From assembly GCF_017254845.1 (NCBI RefSeq), contig NZ_JAFKCU010000001.1, forward strand, positions 517,048-581,047: DNA of 64,000 nt, in the 5' to 3' direction. Positions within the stretch are counted from its first letter, which is position 1. Each line of letters begins with the position of its first letter. Shown here one piece after another: positions 16,271 to 25,779 of this stretch. This DNA is from Algoriphagus pacificus (lineage in GTDB: Bacteria; Bacteroidota; Bacteroidia; Cytophagales; Cyclobacteriaceae). Both the position numbers and the translations under genes were made by a program. The notes below the pieces were generated by a model. It did no database searches. It was given only the letters and a program-made list of their open reading frames with translations, and was not told the origin of the DNA.

Positions 16271-17803
16271 TTAAAATCCCTGTAGGTTTTTGGTGTAAAT
16301 TTTAAAACTTTTCAAATCTATCAAAATTTTGGTAAGAACTCCACTCCGTTCATCCCAAGTTTGAAATTCTTTTTCGAAGGCTGACAATAATAAAGGCTTA
16401 TTATTCTGTAAATTAGCTTCAGTTGCATCTAATATAATCAATCCTCGAGCCAATCTTTTCTTTATTAATTTTTCATCACTTAACTCGGCAATCCAAATGA
16501 ATTTGGGCATTGGAATATCCAAAATCAATTCTTTAGTATCACTGTCCATAAAATCATCTGTGGCGACGGAATCTTTATATGATCTACTCGACGCAAGAAA
16601 TATTCTAAAATATATGGGAAGACCATTTGTTTTACCGGTAGTAAGAAATGCTGCAGTATACTGCAAAATAAAGGTTTTGGCCTCAAATGCTTCCAAGTAA
16701 ATTTTGGAATATAGAGGAACTACTATGTGCGATATATGGCATTTATTCCACTTTTCATCTGTATAATTTGAACAAGGCTTAAAAAGACTCGCCCGTTGAT
16801 AAACTGGGAGATTGTCATCTACAAAAACAAATTCACGGTCAATTTTGCTGTTTAGTTTGAAATTGAAAATGACACCATCCTCAATCTTTATTGTTTCTAG
16901 TGGAGCAGTTCTGAGTTGGGAATGATCAAACGTTTCTCTACCGACACATAAAACGGCATGATTGATCGGGCTATTTTCCAAAAGTACTACTACTGGAATA
17001 CCACTCTCTACGTAGATAGCAAGGATACTTAAAAAGTCATTTTGAAATTGCTCTTCAGAATATATTCTAGAGCCAAAGCCAAATTCCTTCAAAGCAAAAG
17101 ATATATCTGTGGGAAATAAGCCAAGTGATGGAACTTGTCTTTCAGTTTTTTTTCCGGAAAGTACCTTGTGAATCCTAGATGGCAAAACAGGATGATACTC
17201 TGGGTATCTATTTCCAAAATATTCCATTATTGCCCATAAAGTTGTTTCTGCACAGGTAATTGTTTCACTATCCTGTGAAGAGTGGGGAAAAGCGGATACT
17301 TGCATCTTTAATGCATTCACTGCACATCCGATTGGGGTTTGGCAAATAATGATATTATTATTCTTAAGTGCTTTTGGAGAAATCGCACTTCTGCCCCAAG
17401 AAAACGGAGTCAACGGGCGAATAACAAAAAAGCCCAAAAAACTACTTTCTAATTTTCTTTTAAATTTTTTGAGCCGAAAGTGATCCTCTTGGATTTCTTG
17501 CGAAAAAATAGAGACTCTGATGCAATCTCTTTTGTAACTATAAAGTTTAGATGAATAATAGTTGTAAAAACTATCTCTATATACCTTATCTACATAAGGA
17601 TACTCGACCAAAAACCAAAGTTCGTCTTTTAGGTTTTCAATATGAGGGAGTAAATTTGTTTTATAATTCTCTTCTGCATCAATAGGCGCAATACCAAATT
17701 TAGAATTTAGAAGATTTATTAAAAGCCCTCCAAGGTCATCTTTGTCCGTAGCGATCTTTTCAATTAATTTGATCATATCTGGCTTAAATAGGTAACTCAC
17801 CAA
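16271..17803 (-). CDS. Papain-like (C39-type) cysteine peptidase domain protein
   Basis: Soluble protein of 510 residues. A Cys184 in SETITCAETTLWAIMEYFG, His282 in PINHAVLCVGRE and Asp329/330 in FVFVDDN occur in the order and spacing of a C39/papain-like triad. The first 160 residues and last 170 are unassigned and have no hydrophobic segment. It lacks the transporter or leader features of bacteriocin-processing C39 peptidases, so an intracellular role is likely. AT-rich, part of the accessory island, followed by a 64-residue gene. Fold assignment is inference from the residues seen. Confidence 0.6.
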   Translation of the reverse strand: MVSYLFKPDMIKLIEKIATDKDDLGGLLINLLNSKFGIAPIDAEENYKTNLLPHIENLKDELWFLVEYPYVDKVYRDSFYNYYSSKLYSYKRDCIRVSIFSQEIQEDHFRLKKFKRKLESSFLGFFVIRPLTPFSWGRSAISPKALKNNNIIICQTPIGCAVNALKMQVSAFPHSSQDSETITCAETTLWAIMEYFGNRYPEYHPVLPSRIHKVLSGKKTERQVPSLGLFPTDISFALKEFGFGSRIYSEEQFQNDFLSILAIYVESGIPVVVLLENSPINHAVLCVGRETFDHSQLRTAPLETIKIEDGVIFNFKLNSKIDREFVFVDDNLPVYQRASLFKPCSNYTDEKWNKCHISHIVVPLYSKIYLEAFEAKTFILQYTAAFLTTGKTNGLPIYFRIFLASSRSYKDSVATDDFMDSDTKELILDIPMPKFIWIAELSDEKLIKKRLARGLIILDATEANLQNNKPLLLSAFEKEFQTWDERSGVLTKILIDLKSFKIYTKNLQGF

Positions 17804-18435
17804 TTACGGCACTTAATCTGTTTAATGTGATAAAAAAAATGGAAGAAATATTTTAAGGTTTACTATAAGATTATGGTAAGAAAGGAGAAAATCTAAGTTG
17901 GCAATTTTCACCAATTTTAAAATTTTATGAATATTTAATATTCATCTAGCAGTTTTTGGTACTATTGATCACTATCTTATAACTGAGAAACTATCCATTC
18001 GGTGTGTAGTCAAATCTTCATGGTTTCTGGACAGGATTTGCCTCATGCTCTAGGCATAGTCAAATTTTCTTTTGGACTGGGTGGGATTTGCAATTCAACC
18101 CTGCTTTCCGAATCAATCCAGTACAGTAATCGGGAGAAAGGGTAATCAATGCTCCTCAAATCATTAATTGGTAATATCAGAAAACAAAATCATTAAAAAA
18201 CACCCTGTATTGAGTATTTTTGGGCTATTCCCCCGTCTCCTTCCCAATATCACGCTGCTCATCGGAAGCGCTCGATCCTGCTAGACGTATAAAATGAGCC
18301 CAGAGGACAAGCTTTCTCTGCACACCTGAATGCAATAATCAGGCGAATTCTATTTCTTATGAAAGATTAGGGACCTTCTTACCAGTTTTGCCACTTACTA
18401 TTATTCCCTTTCTTTTCGTAAAGAGTATCCAATAA
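17804..18435. other. 630-bp spacer without genes
   Basis: No credible coding sequence. It contains a degenerate copy of the AAAAA-TACCC...GGGTA-TTTTT palindrome (18196-18221) and repeat-like sequence with GGATTTGCAATTC around 18085-18100. The remainder shows nothing recognisable. Confidence 0.5.
18196..18221. repeat. Degenerate copy of the TACCCAGTACTGGGTA palindrome
   Basis: Reads ACACCCTGTATTGAGTA between an A-run and a T-run, aligning over 26 bases with the perfect copies at 14641 and 18942 with a few mismatches. Confidence 0.45.
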
Positions 18436-18624
18436 CTATTTTCCATTTTTATTCTCAATAGCCTCTTTCAAATATTGCAGTTGGATTTGGATGTTTAGCA
18501 TCGCATCCAGCTGTTTCAACTGAAAGCCCAAGCTTAATGCTTCTACTTCAGAAAGAGGACCAATAGCGAGTTTTTCTACTTGGTCAGCTGCTTTTCTAAT
18601 TTCTTCAAGATTAATGTATGCCAT
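18436..18624 (-). CDS. Small helical protein, unknown
   Basis: 62 residues, predicted as two amphipathic helices (INLEEIRKAADQVEKLA and a Leu/Gln-rich second half ending in KNGK). No family recognised. Isolated: about 630 bp from the peptidase gene and 770 bp from the metallopeptidase gene. It has a sensible codon pattern and an ATG, but small size makes it uncertain. Confidence 0.45.
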   Translation of the reverse strand: MAYINLEEIRKAADQVEKLAIGPLSEVEALSLGFQLKQLDAMLNIQIQLQYLKEAIENKNGK

Positions 18625-18941
18625 AACAGAAAACGTTTATATGAAATTCGATTTAGGTATTAATTATTAAAACTCATATGGTACAGAGCCTATAGTTCAT
18701 TCATCAAAAAAATGAAGTCGATTAGAGCGGTTACTATTTACTATTAAATTAAGAATTAAACAGTTTCTAGATTTAAGTCTGGAAGGATTGAGTATAAGTT
18801 CGTTATCTACCTCCTCCCTACTTCCTACTTTAGGAGGAGGAGTCGATCCTGCGCTAGATTCAGGTAAAGGATAAGAAATGAGTTGTTTGGTCATTCTCAA
18901 TAATAAAAAGACATCTGCAATGAAAGGATTTTTAGATATAA

Positions 18942-18967
18942 AAAAATACCCAGTACTGGGTATTTTT
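18942..18967. promoter_or_regulatory. Perfect 26-bp palindrome, identical to 14641-14666
   Basis: Core TACCCAGTACTGGGTA with flanking A5/T5, all 26 bases identical to the copy between the AAA+ and DUF3892 operons. It has no gene start within 300 bp on the left and is 430 bp from the next + gene, so it could also be a dispersed repeat. Confidence 0.55.
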
Positions 18968-19213
18968 ACTACCTCGTCCCTACTCCTCCTGAAAGAGGAG
19001 GCGACCGATTCATCTCTAAATATGAGATTAAGAATAAAAAGTGAGTTGATTGGTAATTCGAGAATCGCATGATCTTGAACCTCCAATTCTTGAACAAGCT
19101 GTCGTTATCTTCGATTTGAATAACTAAAGGGATTTTTGGATACAAAACCAAACCTCAACTTGGCTTTGATATTTTAAAAATGAAATTTATAACGAAAAAA
19201 AATTTTTCGTTAT

Positions 19214-19239
19214 AAAAATACCCAATATTGGGTATTTTT
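19214..19239. promoter_or_regulatory. Variant 26-bp palindrome upstream of first M57-like gene
   Basis: Core TACCCAATATTGGGTA flanked by A5/T5. The two changed central bases are compensated on both arms, so symmetry is kept while sequence differs from the 14641 copy. It lies 157 bp upstream of the ATG at 19396. Confidence 0.6.
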
Positions 19240-19395
19240 TACTTTTAAAACTATAACTAAATTTCAGTGTAATTTTTAACTAAAGGCTATGCAAAACCTA
19301 AAGAGATATCTTAAAATTTCTAAAATGAAATTTATTTAAGTAGCTAATCTTTAGTTCATCAATTGCAATTTTTAATTTTTCAAAGAACAAAGTAA

Positions 19396-20622
19396 ATGAG
19401 AAATCTTTTAAGAATAATGCCATTTCTAATATTATCGGTATTGGGATGCCAAGAGGTAGAAAATCCTTCAATAATTCAAAAACCTCAAGAACAAACACAA
19501 AATAAAATCCATGAAAATTTTATTGAATATTTAAAACTTTCGGGGTATAAAAACATCGAAAAGCTAAAAATTGACGAATTCGAAGATAAATTTATTGTAT
19601 CAAATGAAATTCAGTTCAAAAAAGTTGATGTACTAAAAGAATTGGATCTATTGAAAAATAGCAAAACCTATTTATGGAGAAGGTCTGATTTTACACCAAC
19701 TACACCTTTTCAAAAAAGAGTAATCCCGTATAGATTTAATAGTAGAGTAAGTAGCTCCTTTAAAGATAAAATTATTGATGCTTTTAACACCTGGAATAGC
19801 ATTAGGAATTTTAACATAAATTTCTTTTATGACCCCACAGGATCTATATCTGGAAGCTATGTTGATATAGACTATGATAATTACATCAGTGGATTTAATG
19901 TCGGTCAACCAAATAGTTTTAATGATTTTGGTCTAATTTATGATTTTTCTCCAAGTACTCTTAATAGTTATTCAACATCAAAACAAAAATGGCTTTTTGT
20001 TCATATGATTGGACATCTAATAGGTTTAAGACATGAGGATGATAGTAATCTAACTTGGGTTGATCTAGTTCCTGGAACTTTTGAGATTGAATCTTACACT
20101 ATGTACAAATATTCTATAGATGATTACGATAATGGTCCGGGTGTTCCAGATTGGGCAGGTTTTTATTACACAGATTTACTAGGAGTACGATATTTATGGC
20201 CTCATGACACATCGGAAAAACCACTTTATTCTTATACGTCAAATACCACTGGCTGGGGAAATTGGACGACCAATTGGGATACTTATCAGTATGGTACTAC
20301 TCAATATGGTTATTGGGGAGTAACTGGATATATTTTTACCTCAGTCAAATCAGGAACTATTCCTTTATATAGATATACACATTCAACTGGAACCCCATAT
20401 ATTTCAACAAATCCCAGTCTCCACATCACTTACCCTTCATTTACAAAAAACAACACTCTTGGTTACGTCTATTCAAGCAGCGGCTCAAATAGAATACCAG
20501 TTTATGAATGGTATAATCCAAATATTGGCTATTATTTTACCACAAACACCAATGATAACTATGTTCAATCTTCCGGTTGGATTGGTGGTGGAATTGCATT
20601 TTATACTCTTTCGTTAATTTGA
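19396..20622 (+). CDS. M57-like lipoprotein with DUF5648-like C-terminus, catalytic Glu lost
   Basis: Secreted lipoprotein of 408 residues with lipobox LSVLGC (Cys18). The central domain is a metzincin-type peptidase of the M57 'HEIGH' kind, but the zinc motif reads HMIGHLIGLRH (His203, His207, His213). The three zinc-binding His remain while the catalytic Glu is Met204. Residues about 270-408 are aromatic- and Gly-rich repeats (PLYSYTS, LYRYTH, PVYEWYNPNIGYYFTT, GGGIAFY) resembling DUF5648 surface repeats. First of three paralogues; the next is 107 bp downstream on the same strand. Likely a surface binding protein that no longer hydrolyses, if the Met is real. Confidence 0.8.
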   Translation: MRNLLRIMPFLILSVLGCQEVENPSIIQKPQEQTQNKIHENFIEYLKLSGYKNIEKLKIDEFEDKFIVSNEIQFKKVDVLKELDLLKNSKTYLWRRSDFTPTTPFQKRVIPYRFNSRVSSSFKDKIIDAFNTWNSIRNFNINFFYDPTGSISGSYVDIDYDNYISGFNVGQPNSFNDFGLIYDFSPSTLNSYSTSKQKWLFVHMIGHLIGLRHEDDSNLTWVDLVPGTFEIESYTMYKYSIDDYDNGPGVPDWAGFYYTDLLGVRYLWPHDTSEKPLYSYTSNTTGWGNWTTNWDTYQYGTTQYGYWGVTGYIFTSVKSGTIPLYRYTHSTGTPYISTNPSLHITYPSFTKNNTLGYVYSSSGSNRIPVYEWYNPNIGYYFTTNTNDNYVQSSGWIGGGIAFYTLSLI

Positions 20623-20729
20623 AACTTGTTTGAAAAAATATCCAAATATTCAGAATTTAGAGTAAACCATTACCGAAAAGATCAAGCTTTTAAATAATTA
20701 ATTATTTTTCTTACCATATATTAAATATT

Positions 20730-22034
20730 ATGAAAAAACGATTTAAAATTTTATTGCATTTCGGAATTCTAGTGTCACTTTTTAGTTGCGAACTAGACCA
20801 AAATAATCAAATAATTGATGAAGGAATCTTGAAAAAAGAAAATTCAATTATAAATGATAAAAACCTTGAAAAATTTGCTGACTATTATGGATTTAAAATG
20901 GCCAACATAAAAGAATTTGATGATTTTTACCTAATAGAAGACTGCATAGGTGTAGACAAACAAACCTTAATAAATGGAGGGTACGATATTAAATCAAATC
21001 CAAATGCTCAAGCTAGAACAACAGGAATTGTTAATAGTACACCTTGGGTAATTCGAACTATAAGAGTAAGAATCGATAATTCAATTCCAACTTCTGGCGT
21101 TGATAATTGGAGGCCTGAAATAGCACAAGCTTTAGATGACATGAATTCTATAAATAATTTTAGATTGCATTTTGAGTTGGTAACAAGTGGAAGTCATGAC
21201 ATTCTAATTAGATCTGATAACAATGTTTTACAAGATGAACAAATTGCGCTTGCCCAATGGCCAGCAGGTGGAAACCCAGGCTTTGAAATTTTAATAAATT
21301 TAGATTTTTGGAGAGAGGCTCTTTTGAGTATTGGTGTAAATGAACCCGGAGGTTGGAATGTGCCTTCTGGTGTAAAAAGGAGAAATATTGTACATGAAAT
21401 AGGTCATAATATTGGTTATAGACATACAAACCATCTTACCAATAATAATGGAGGACCTGAAGGTGCCGGTACTATTGGAGTGCATGAAATCCCAGGAACA
21501 TGGACAAATGATGCAGGATCAGTAATGAATGGAGGAACTGCTACTCAAACATGGAACAATTTTTCTGTTTTGGATATACTTGCAAATAGAGCAGTATATC
21601 CAATTGACCCAGGAGAAAGCCCATTATTCACTTATGTGAAGGACTTTAGTTCTACAATAAAATCCCATAATTGGACAGGAGAATGGTCAGAGTATGGAAA
21701 CATTAGTTCATCTGGTTATAATTATAGGGGCTATACAGGTTTTATTTATTTATACCAGAAAGCGAATACTGTTCCATTATATCGCTACATACATTCTTCA
21801 AATAATTATTATATAACTACTAACCCAAATTTAGCAACAACTTATCCGTCTTATACATTAAACAAAACGTTGGGCTATGTATACACATCGCCTGGATCAA
21901 ATAGAATACCCGTTTATGAATATTACAATAATAATCAAGGTCACTTTTTCACAACCAATTTCGGAGATTCTTGGATGACAGGGTCTGGTTGGAGCGGAGG
22001 AGGCATTGCGTTCTATGTTGAAAAAATATTATAA
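20730..22034 (+). CDS. M57 'HEIGH' metallopeptidase lipoprotein with DUF5648-like C-terminus, intact site
   Basis: Lipoprotein of 434 residues (lipobox SLFSC, Cys20). The zinc motif HEIGHNIGYRH is complete: His222, Glu223, His226, His232. A downstream Met-turn-like SVMNGG follows about 45 residues later, as in metzincins. The C-terminal 140 residues repeat the Tyr/Gly-rich DUF5648-like pattern (PLFTYVK, PLYRYIHSSNNYYITT, PVYEYYNNNQGHFFTT, GGGIAFY). It is the only one of the three paralogues with a full active site, so it is the probable working protease. It is followed by a hairpin terminator at 22040. Confidence 0.85.
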   Translation: MKKRFKILLHFGILVSLFSCELDQNNQIIDEGILKKENSIINDKNLEKFADYYGFKMANIKEFDDFYLIEDCIGVDKQTLINGGYDIKSNPNAQARTTGIVNSTPWVIRTIRVRIDNSIPTSGVDNWRPEIAQALDDMNSINNFRLHFELVTSGSHDILIRSDNNVLQDEQIALAQWPAGGNPGFEILINLDFWREALLSIGVNEPGGWNVPSGVKRRNIVHEIGHNIGYRHTNHLTNNNGGPEGAGTIGVHEIPGTWTNDAGSVMNGGTATQTWNNFSVLDILANRAVYPIDPGESPLFTYVKDFSSTIKSHNWTGEWSEYGNISSSGYNYRGYTGFIYLYQKANTVPLYRYIHSSNNYYITTNPNLATTYPSYTLNKTLGYVYTSPGSNRIPVYEYYNNNQGHFFTTNFGDSWMTGSGWSGGGIAFYVEKIL

Positions 22035-22039
22035 GTCAC

Positions 22040-22082
22040 TTAGCAGGAAGGATTGTTTTATTCTTCCTGCTAAATTTCTTTT
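22040..22082 (+). terminator. Rho-independent-like terminator after the intact M57 gene
   Basis: TTAGCAGGAAG (22040-22050) pairs exactly with CTTCCTGCTAA (22063-22073), followed by ATTTCTTTT. Confidence 0.75.
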
Positions 22083-22417
22083 ATAAAAAATAAATAATAG
22101 AATTCAAAAGAGAAAAAATTTTACTTGATGAAGATACTTTTTTTGAAATATTTTTTAAATCACTATTAACATCTTATTTTTTGATTTTTCTTAGCCATCT
22201 CTAATGGATAGAAAAAAAAAGAAAAAAATTATCTAATCACTTATTTTAGATGTATTGCTAAATAGTAATATTTATTAAACTCTTACAAATTATAAAAGAG
22301 CAGATTACTTCAAAATAAATGAAGCACCTTAAAAATGTTTTATAATTTTGATGGAAGTTTTTAAAAATTCATAAGTCTCTGATAAAAAAACATTAAATAT
22401 TCTTTTAGGAATTAATA
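22083..22417. other. AT-rich spacer
   Basis: Very AT-rich DNA between the convergent M57-like genes. No gene, repeat or motif that I can support, other than poly-A/T tracts. Confidence 0.5.
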
Positions 22418-22456
22418 ACTAAAAAGGCTCAGTGTTTTACACTGAGCCTTTTTAGT
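22418..22456. terminator. Perfect bidirectional hairpin
   Basis: ACTAAAAAGGCTCAGTG (22418-22434) and its exact complement (22440-22456) around a TTTTA loop. The stem itself begins and ends with A5/T5, so it can terminate both strands. It lies downstream of the leftward gene 22535-23788. Confidence 0.85.
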
Positions 22457-22534
22457 AAAAAATCCAATATTATTCTACAATATTTGAGAATGTTCTAATC
22501 AAACGAGAAACATAAATTACTAATAAATATTGAT

Positions 22535-23788
22535 CTATAATAAAGACAATACATAATGGGCAATTCCTCCCCCTACCCATCCTGGACCTTGTACATATGC
22601 ATCAACGGAATTTGTAGTAAAAAAGTAACCTACATTAGGGTTATACCACTCATAAACTGGTACTCTATTAGTTCCCGGAGATGAAAACACATATCCTACA
22701 GTTCCATTAAAAGAAAATGACGGATAACTAATATGTAGGTTTGGAGTTGTAGAAATGTAAGGTACCCCAGACGAATGAATGTATTTATATAAAGCTACGG
22801 TCCCCGTTCTTGAAGAAGAATATATATAACCATTAATGCCCCAAAATCCATAATTAGAATTTCCACTTCCATACAAACTCCAATCTGTAGTCCAGTTCCC
22901 CCAGCCGGAACCAGTAGATATATAGCTGTAAAGGGGCTTTTCAGAAGTATCGTGAGGCCAAGTATTCCTAATTCCTACTAAATCCGAATAAGAGAATCCA
23001 CCCCAATCAGGAATACCATCCCCATCTATAAGTCGTTCATATAACCATTTATTATACATTGTATAAGCTTCGACAGCTCTCGTGCCAGGTACTAAGTCAG
23101 TATACCATTTACTACCTTCAGACTCGGGGTTAATCCCAATTAATACCCCAATTGCTTGTACAAAAAGCCATTTCTTCTTTGAACTCGTATATAAATTTGT
23201 TTTCGAGGGATTAAATTCTAATAAGATACCATGATCTTTAACTCCCACAGGTCCTGGTCCATCTGCGAACACAGTGAAATTTTCTGTGGATATATCAATC
23301 TCAATATCATTATTATCTGGAGGTCCAGCAGGAAGATTACCAATATATTCAAATTCAATATTAAAATTTCTAATATTATTCCAAGTATTGAATGCATCAA
23401 TAATAATAGTTCTATAGCTCGATGAAACAGTAGACTTTATATAATACGGTATGACTCTTTTAGTAAGTGGTGTAGTTGGAGTATAACTATATTCTCTCCA
23501 TAGGGCATTTGATTTATTAAGATTTTCATAAAAGGGGAGAAAAGAATGAAACTCCTCTTTACTAAATATTATCTGATTCCCAACGACATACTTATCATCT
23601 AATTCATCAATTTTTAGTGTTTCAGGGTTTTTATATCCCTTTAACTTTAAGTATTTAATAAATTCAGGATCGATACCACTTTTAATTTCGACACTTTCCT
23701 GATCTGGCAATAAGTCATCATCCACAGTGGTGCAGGAATAAAATGTAATCAATAAAATTGGCATTAAAAATTTAAAAGTCTTTTTCAT
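22535..23788 (-). CDS. Third M57-like lipoprotein paralogue, zinc site destroyed
   Basis: Lipoprotein of 417 residues starting at ATG 23788 (an upstream in-frame ATG at 23839 would put extra residues before the signal peptide). Lipobox ITFYSC, Cys19. It is closely similar to the 19396 protein throughout (both have YTPTTP, RVIPY, IIDAFNTWN and SEKPLYSY segments). Where the paralogue has FVHMIGHLIGLRH, this one reads FVQAIGVLIGINP: no His and no Glu, so no zinc binding is possible. The C-terminal DUF5648-like repeats are well conserved (PVYEWYNPNVGYFFTT, GGGIAHY). Conservation of the repeat domain with loss of the active site suggests the C-terminus carries the retained function. Transcribed towards the other two copies. 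Confidence 0.8.
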   Translation of the reverse strand: MKKTFKFLMPILLITFYSCTTVDDDLLPDQESVEIKSGIDPEFIKYLKLKGYKNPETLKIDELDDKYVVGNQIIFSKEEFHSFLPFYENLNKSNALWREYSYTPTTPLTKRVIPYYIKSTVSSSYRTIIIDAFNTWNNIRNFNIEFEYIGNLPAGPPDNNDIEIDISTENFTVFADGPGPVGVKDHGILLEFNPSKTNLYTSSKKKWLFVQAIGVLIGINPESEGSKWYTDLVPGTRAVEAYTMYNKWLYERLIDGDGIPDWGGFSYSDLVGIRNTWPHDTSEKPLYSYISTGSGWGNWTTDWSLYGSGNSNYGFWGINGYIYSSSRTGTVALYKYIHSSGVPYISTTPNLHISYPSFSFNGTVGYVFSSPGTNRVPVYEWYNPNVGYFFTTNSVDAYVQGPGWVGGGIAHYVLSLL

Positions 23789-24053
23789 GGTATTAAGTAT
23801 TAAAATAAAATAGATAAATATAATTTTTAAAATCTCCATTAAAAAGAGAAAGAACTAAGGAAATTCATTCTTCCTCAGTAAAAAAAGAAGTTTCATAAAT
23901 GAGTATTAAAAAAGTTTTCAAATAATTGCTCAGGTCAATTATACTAAAAATATAATTTAATTAAAATTTTTTTTATGATTTAATTAAAATTTTATTCTTC
24001 AAATAAAAATCAATTACACTATGTATTATTCTAACAAAGAATACTGGATGATC

Positions 24054-24872
24054 CTAGTATTCAGGCCCATTAATCTGCCAAATATTTTTTTCCTTTAAAC
24101 TGACAATCACCTCCAAATCATCAGCAAAAATTTTAGTCATGTTCCCTATTTTTGAGAGAATCTTAAATAATAGGTAAGGAGGTTTTAAATCATAATCCTT
24201 ATAATTATAAGGATTCACTTCCACTTTAAAGTCTGGAGATAATGCTTCGAAATATTTTATTATTTCCTTAGCAGAATATTCTTTCCAATGATGTCCATAA
24301 GTCACTTTGGAAAAAATATCATCTACAGTTATTCCTATGGATTTTAAACTTAAAGCATTTTTAATAGCTCTCACATAGCTTGGTAATGCAAAAGCATTTG
24401 GAGTAGAGATATAAATTAATCCGCAGGGTTTTAATATCTGATAAATAAGCTTCCAGAACTGTATAGGATTAAATGTGATATGCTCTAAAATTTCTGTAAA
24501 AACTACCAGATCGTATTTATCCTGTATATCCTGGAACGATTTAAGCCTGGAAATATCATTTTCAACAATGGAATTTAAAGCAAATTTTCCGGCTCTTTCT
24601 TTGACGAAATCAAGCTGCCAAAACTCTTCAACATCCATGGCATCTACATCATAAGACCGGTTTGCAAGGAGTATCGAAGTATGTAAATAGTGGCTACCAA
24701 TTTCTAAAACCTTGATTTTTTTTGGTGTATTAGGAATTCTCTGATCTAATGTGTCTAAAAAATGATCAAACCGTTTAAATCTATTTTTATGAAATTCGAA
24801 GTATTCACGATCCTTTGATCCTTCCACTGAATTCAATGAAATCTCGTTTTCAAGTTCTTTAAAATAATCCAT
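24054..24872 (-). CDS. Class I SAM-dependent methyltransferase
   Basis: Soluble protein of 272 residues. Motif I is VLEIGSHYLHTS (residues 55-66), an acidic post-motif is near DAMDVEEF, and the motif DLVVFTEILEHI, typical of Methyltransf_11/23, follows. It starts 1 bp after the stop of the neighbouring methyltransferase (24874-25779), so the pair is co-transcribed. Such pairs occur in polysaccharide and natural-product modification clusters; the substrate cannot be read from sequence. Confidence 0.8.
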   Translation of the reverse strand: MDYFKELENEISLNSVEGSKDREYFEFHKNRFKRFDHFLDTLDQRIPNTPKKIKVLEIGSHYLHTSILLANRSYDVDAMDVEEFWQLDFVKERAGKFALNSIVENDISRLKSFQDIQDKYDLVVFTEILEHITFNPIQFWKLIYQILKPCGLIYISTPNAFALPSYVRAIKNALSLKSIGITVDDIFSKVTYGHHWKEYSAKEIIKYFEALSPDFKVEVNPYNYKDYDLKPPYLLFKILSKIGNMTKIFADDLEVIVSLKEKNIWQINGPEY

Positions 24873-24873
24873 T

Positions 24874-25779
24874 TTACTTTTTTCTCAGGTAAAAACAGGC
24901 TTGATCTCCCCAGTTCATCTTGTTATACAGCAAAGCCTTTTGTTTAAAATATGACAATTCTTCTTTTTTAAATTCTTTTTTTATCTCCGTCCCCATATAT
25001 GCTTTACCTCTTTTATAAAGTTCTGTCCCCCAAAACTGACTATCATGGCTATCAAAACAAGTTTTATATAGATTCAGCCCAAAAGATTCGGCCAATTTTT
25101 TCATTGAATCTGAATGGGGAATGAACAAATGTCGGGGTGCATCAAGTTGAAACCAGAATTCTCTTTCCTCCTTCCATACTTTTCCGTTAGTCACTGGTAC
25201 TCGGATCAAAACTTCTCCTCCAGGGTTGAGAACCTTGATCAAATGCTTAAAAACATCAACGGGATTTGGAAGGTGCTCAAATGAGTGATGAAACATAACT
25301 AGATCATAAGTTTCCCGAATCTCAAAAAAACTTTTTTTAAATAATGTAAACCCTCCAAAATTTCCTACTTTTTCCTGGTAGGGGTCATATCCATGTAAAC
25401 CCCTGAATCCACAGTAAGAAAGCTCCGCTAATAATTGCCCGTTACCACAACCTATATCTGCAATTTTACTGTTTTCGGAAATGGATAGGTTAGAAATCCA
25501 ATCGAAATAATTTGGAGGATTGATAGGAATGCCTGCTTTGAATAACTGATATCTAAATTTCTTCAAAAACTGGGAAAGCTTCCCACTGGAGTTAAAAGAG
25601 CCAAAAGAATAATAATTTTCAGGGTAATAAGCATCTAAATTAGAAGGTATTTCTTGCAGAAACAATCCATGACAACTAAGACACTCTAGATAATGAAAAT
25701 TACCTCCTAGCCCGAACATTCTTTCTTTTGCGATTATTAATTCAAACCTATTACTCTTACAGATTTCACACTCAGACAT
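24874..25779 (-). CDS. SAM methyltransferase with N-terminal four-Cys zinc-binding region
   Basis: 301 residues. N-terminal Cys4, Cys7, Cys33 and Cys36 form a zinc-ribbon-like cluster (CEIC ... CLSC), followed by a YYPENYYSFGSF segment. Motif I is IADIGCGNGQLL (residues 106-117) and motif DLVMFHHSFEHLPNP is the post-I segment. A closely related, frameshifted copy lies at 32940-33838 with the same MFGLG..F.Y.EC..C signature. First gene of a two-gene methyltransferase operon with 24054-24872. This type is common in O-antigen or capsule clusters. Confidence 0.8.
   Translation of the reverse strand: MSECEICKSNRFELIIAKERMFGLGGNFHYLECLSCHGLFLQEIPSNLDAYYPENYYSFGSFNSSGKLSQFLKKFRYQLFKAGIPINPPNYFDWISNLSISENSKIADIGCGNGQLLAELSYCGFRGLHGYDPYQEKVGNFGGFTLFKKSFFEIRETYDLVMFHHSFEHLPNPVDVFKHLIKVLNPGGEVLIRVPVTNGKVWKEEREFWFQLDAPRHLFIPHSDSMKKLAESFGLNLYKTCFDSHDSQFWGTELYKRGKAYMGTEIKKEFKKEELSYFKQKALLYNKMNWGDQACFYLRKK

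Larger units (their letters stand above)
18625..19395. other. 770-bp spacer with palindromes and repeats upstream of the M57-like genes
   Basis: Two copies of the 26-bp palindrome (18942-18967 and 19214-19239) and two CTCCTCC...GGAGGAGG type repeat hairpins (about 18808-18850 and 18969-19002). The 129-codon minus ORF through these repeats looks fortuitous. Confidence 0.55.

Noticed and set aside
18697-19086. 129-codon minus-strand ORF
   Set aside because: Runs through a perfect palindrome and CTCCTCC/GGAGGAG repeats; translation looks like repeat readthrough.
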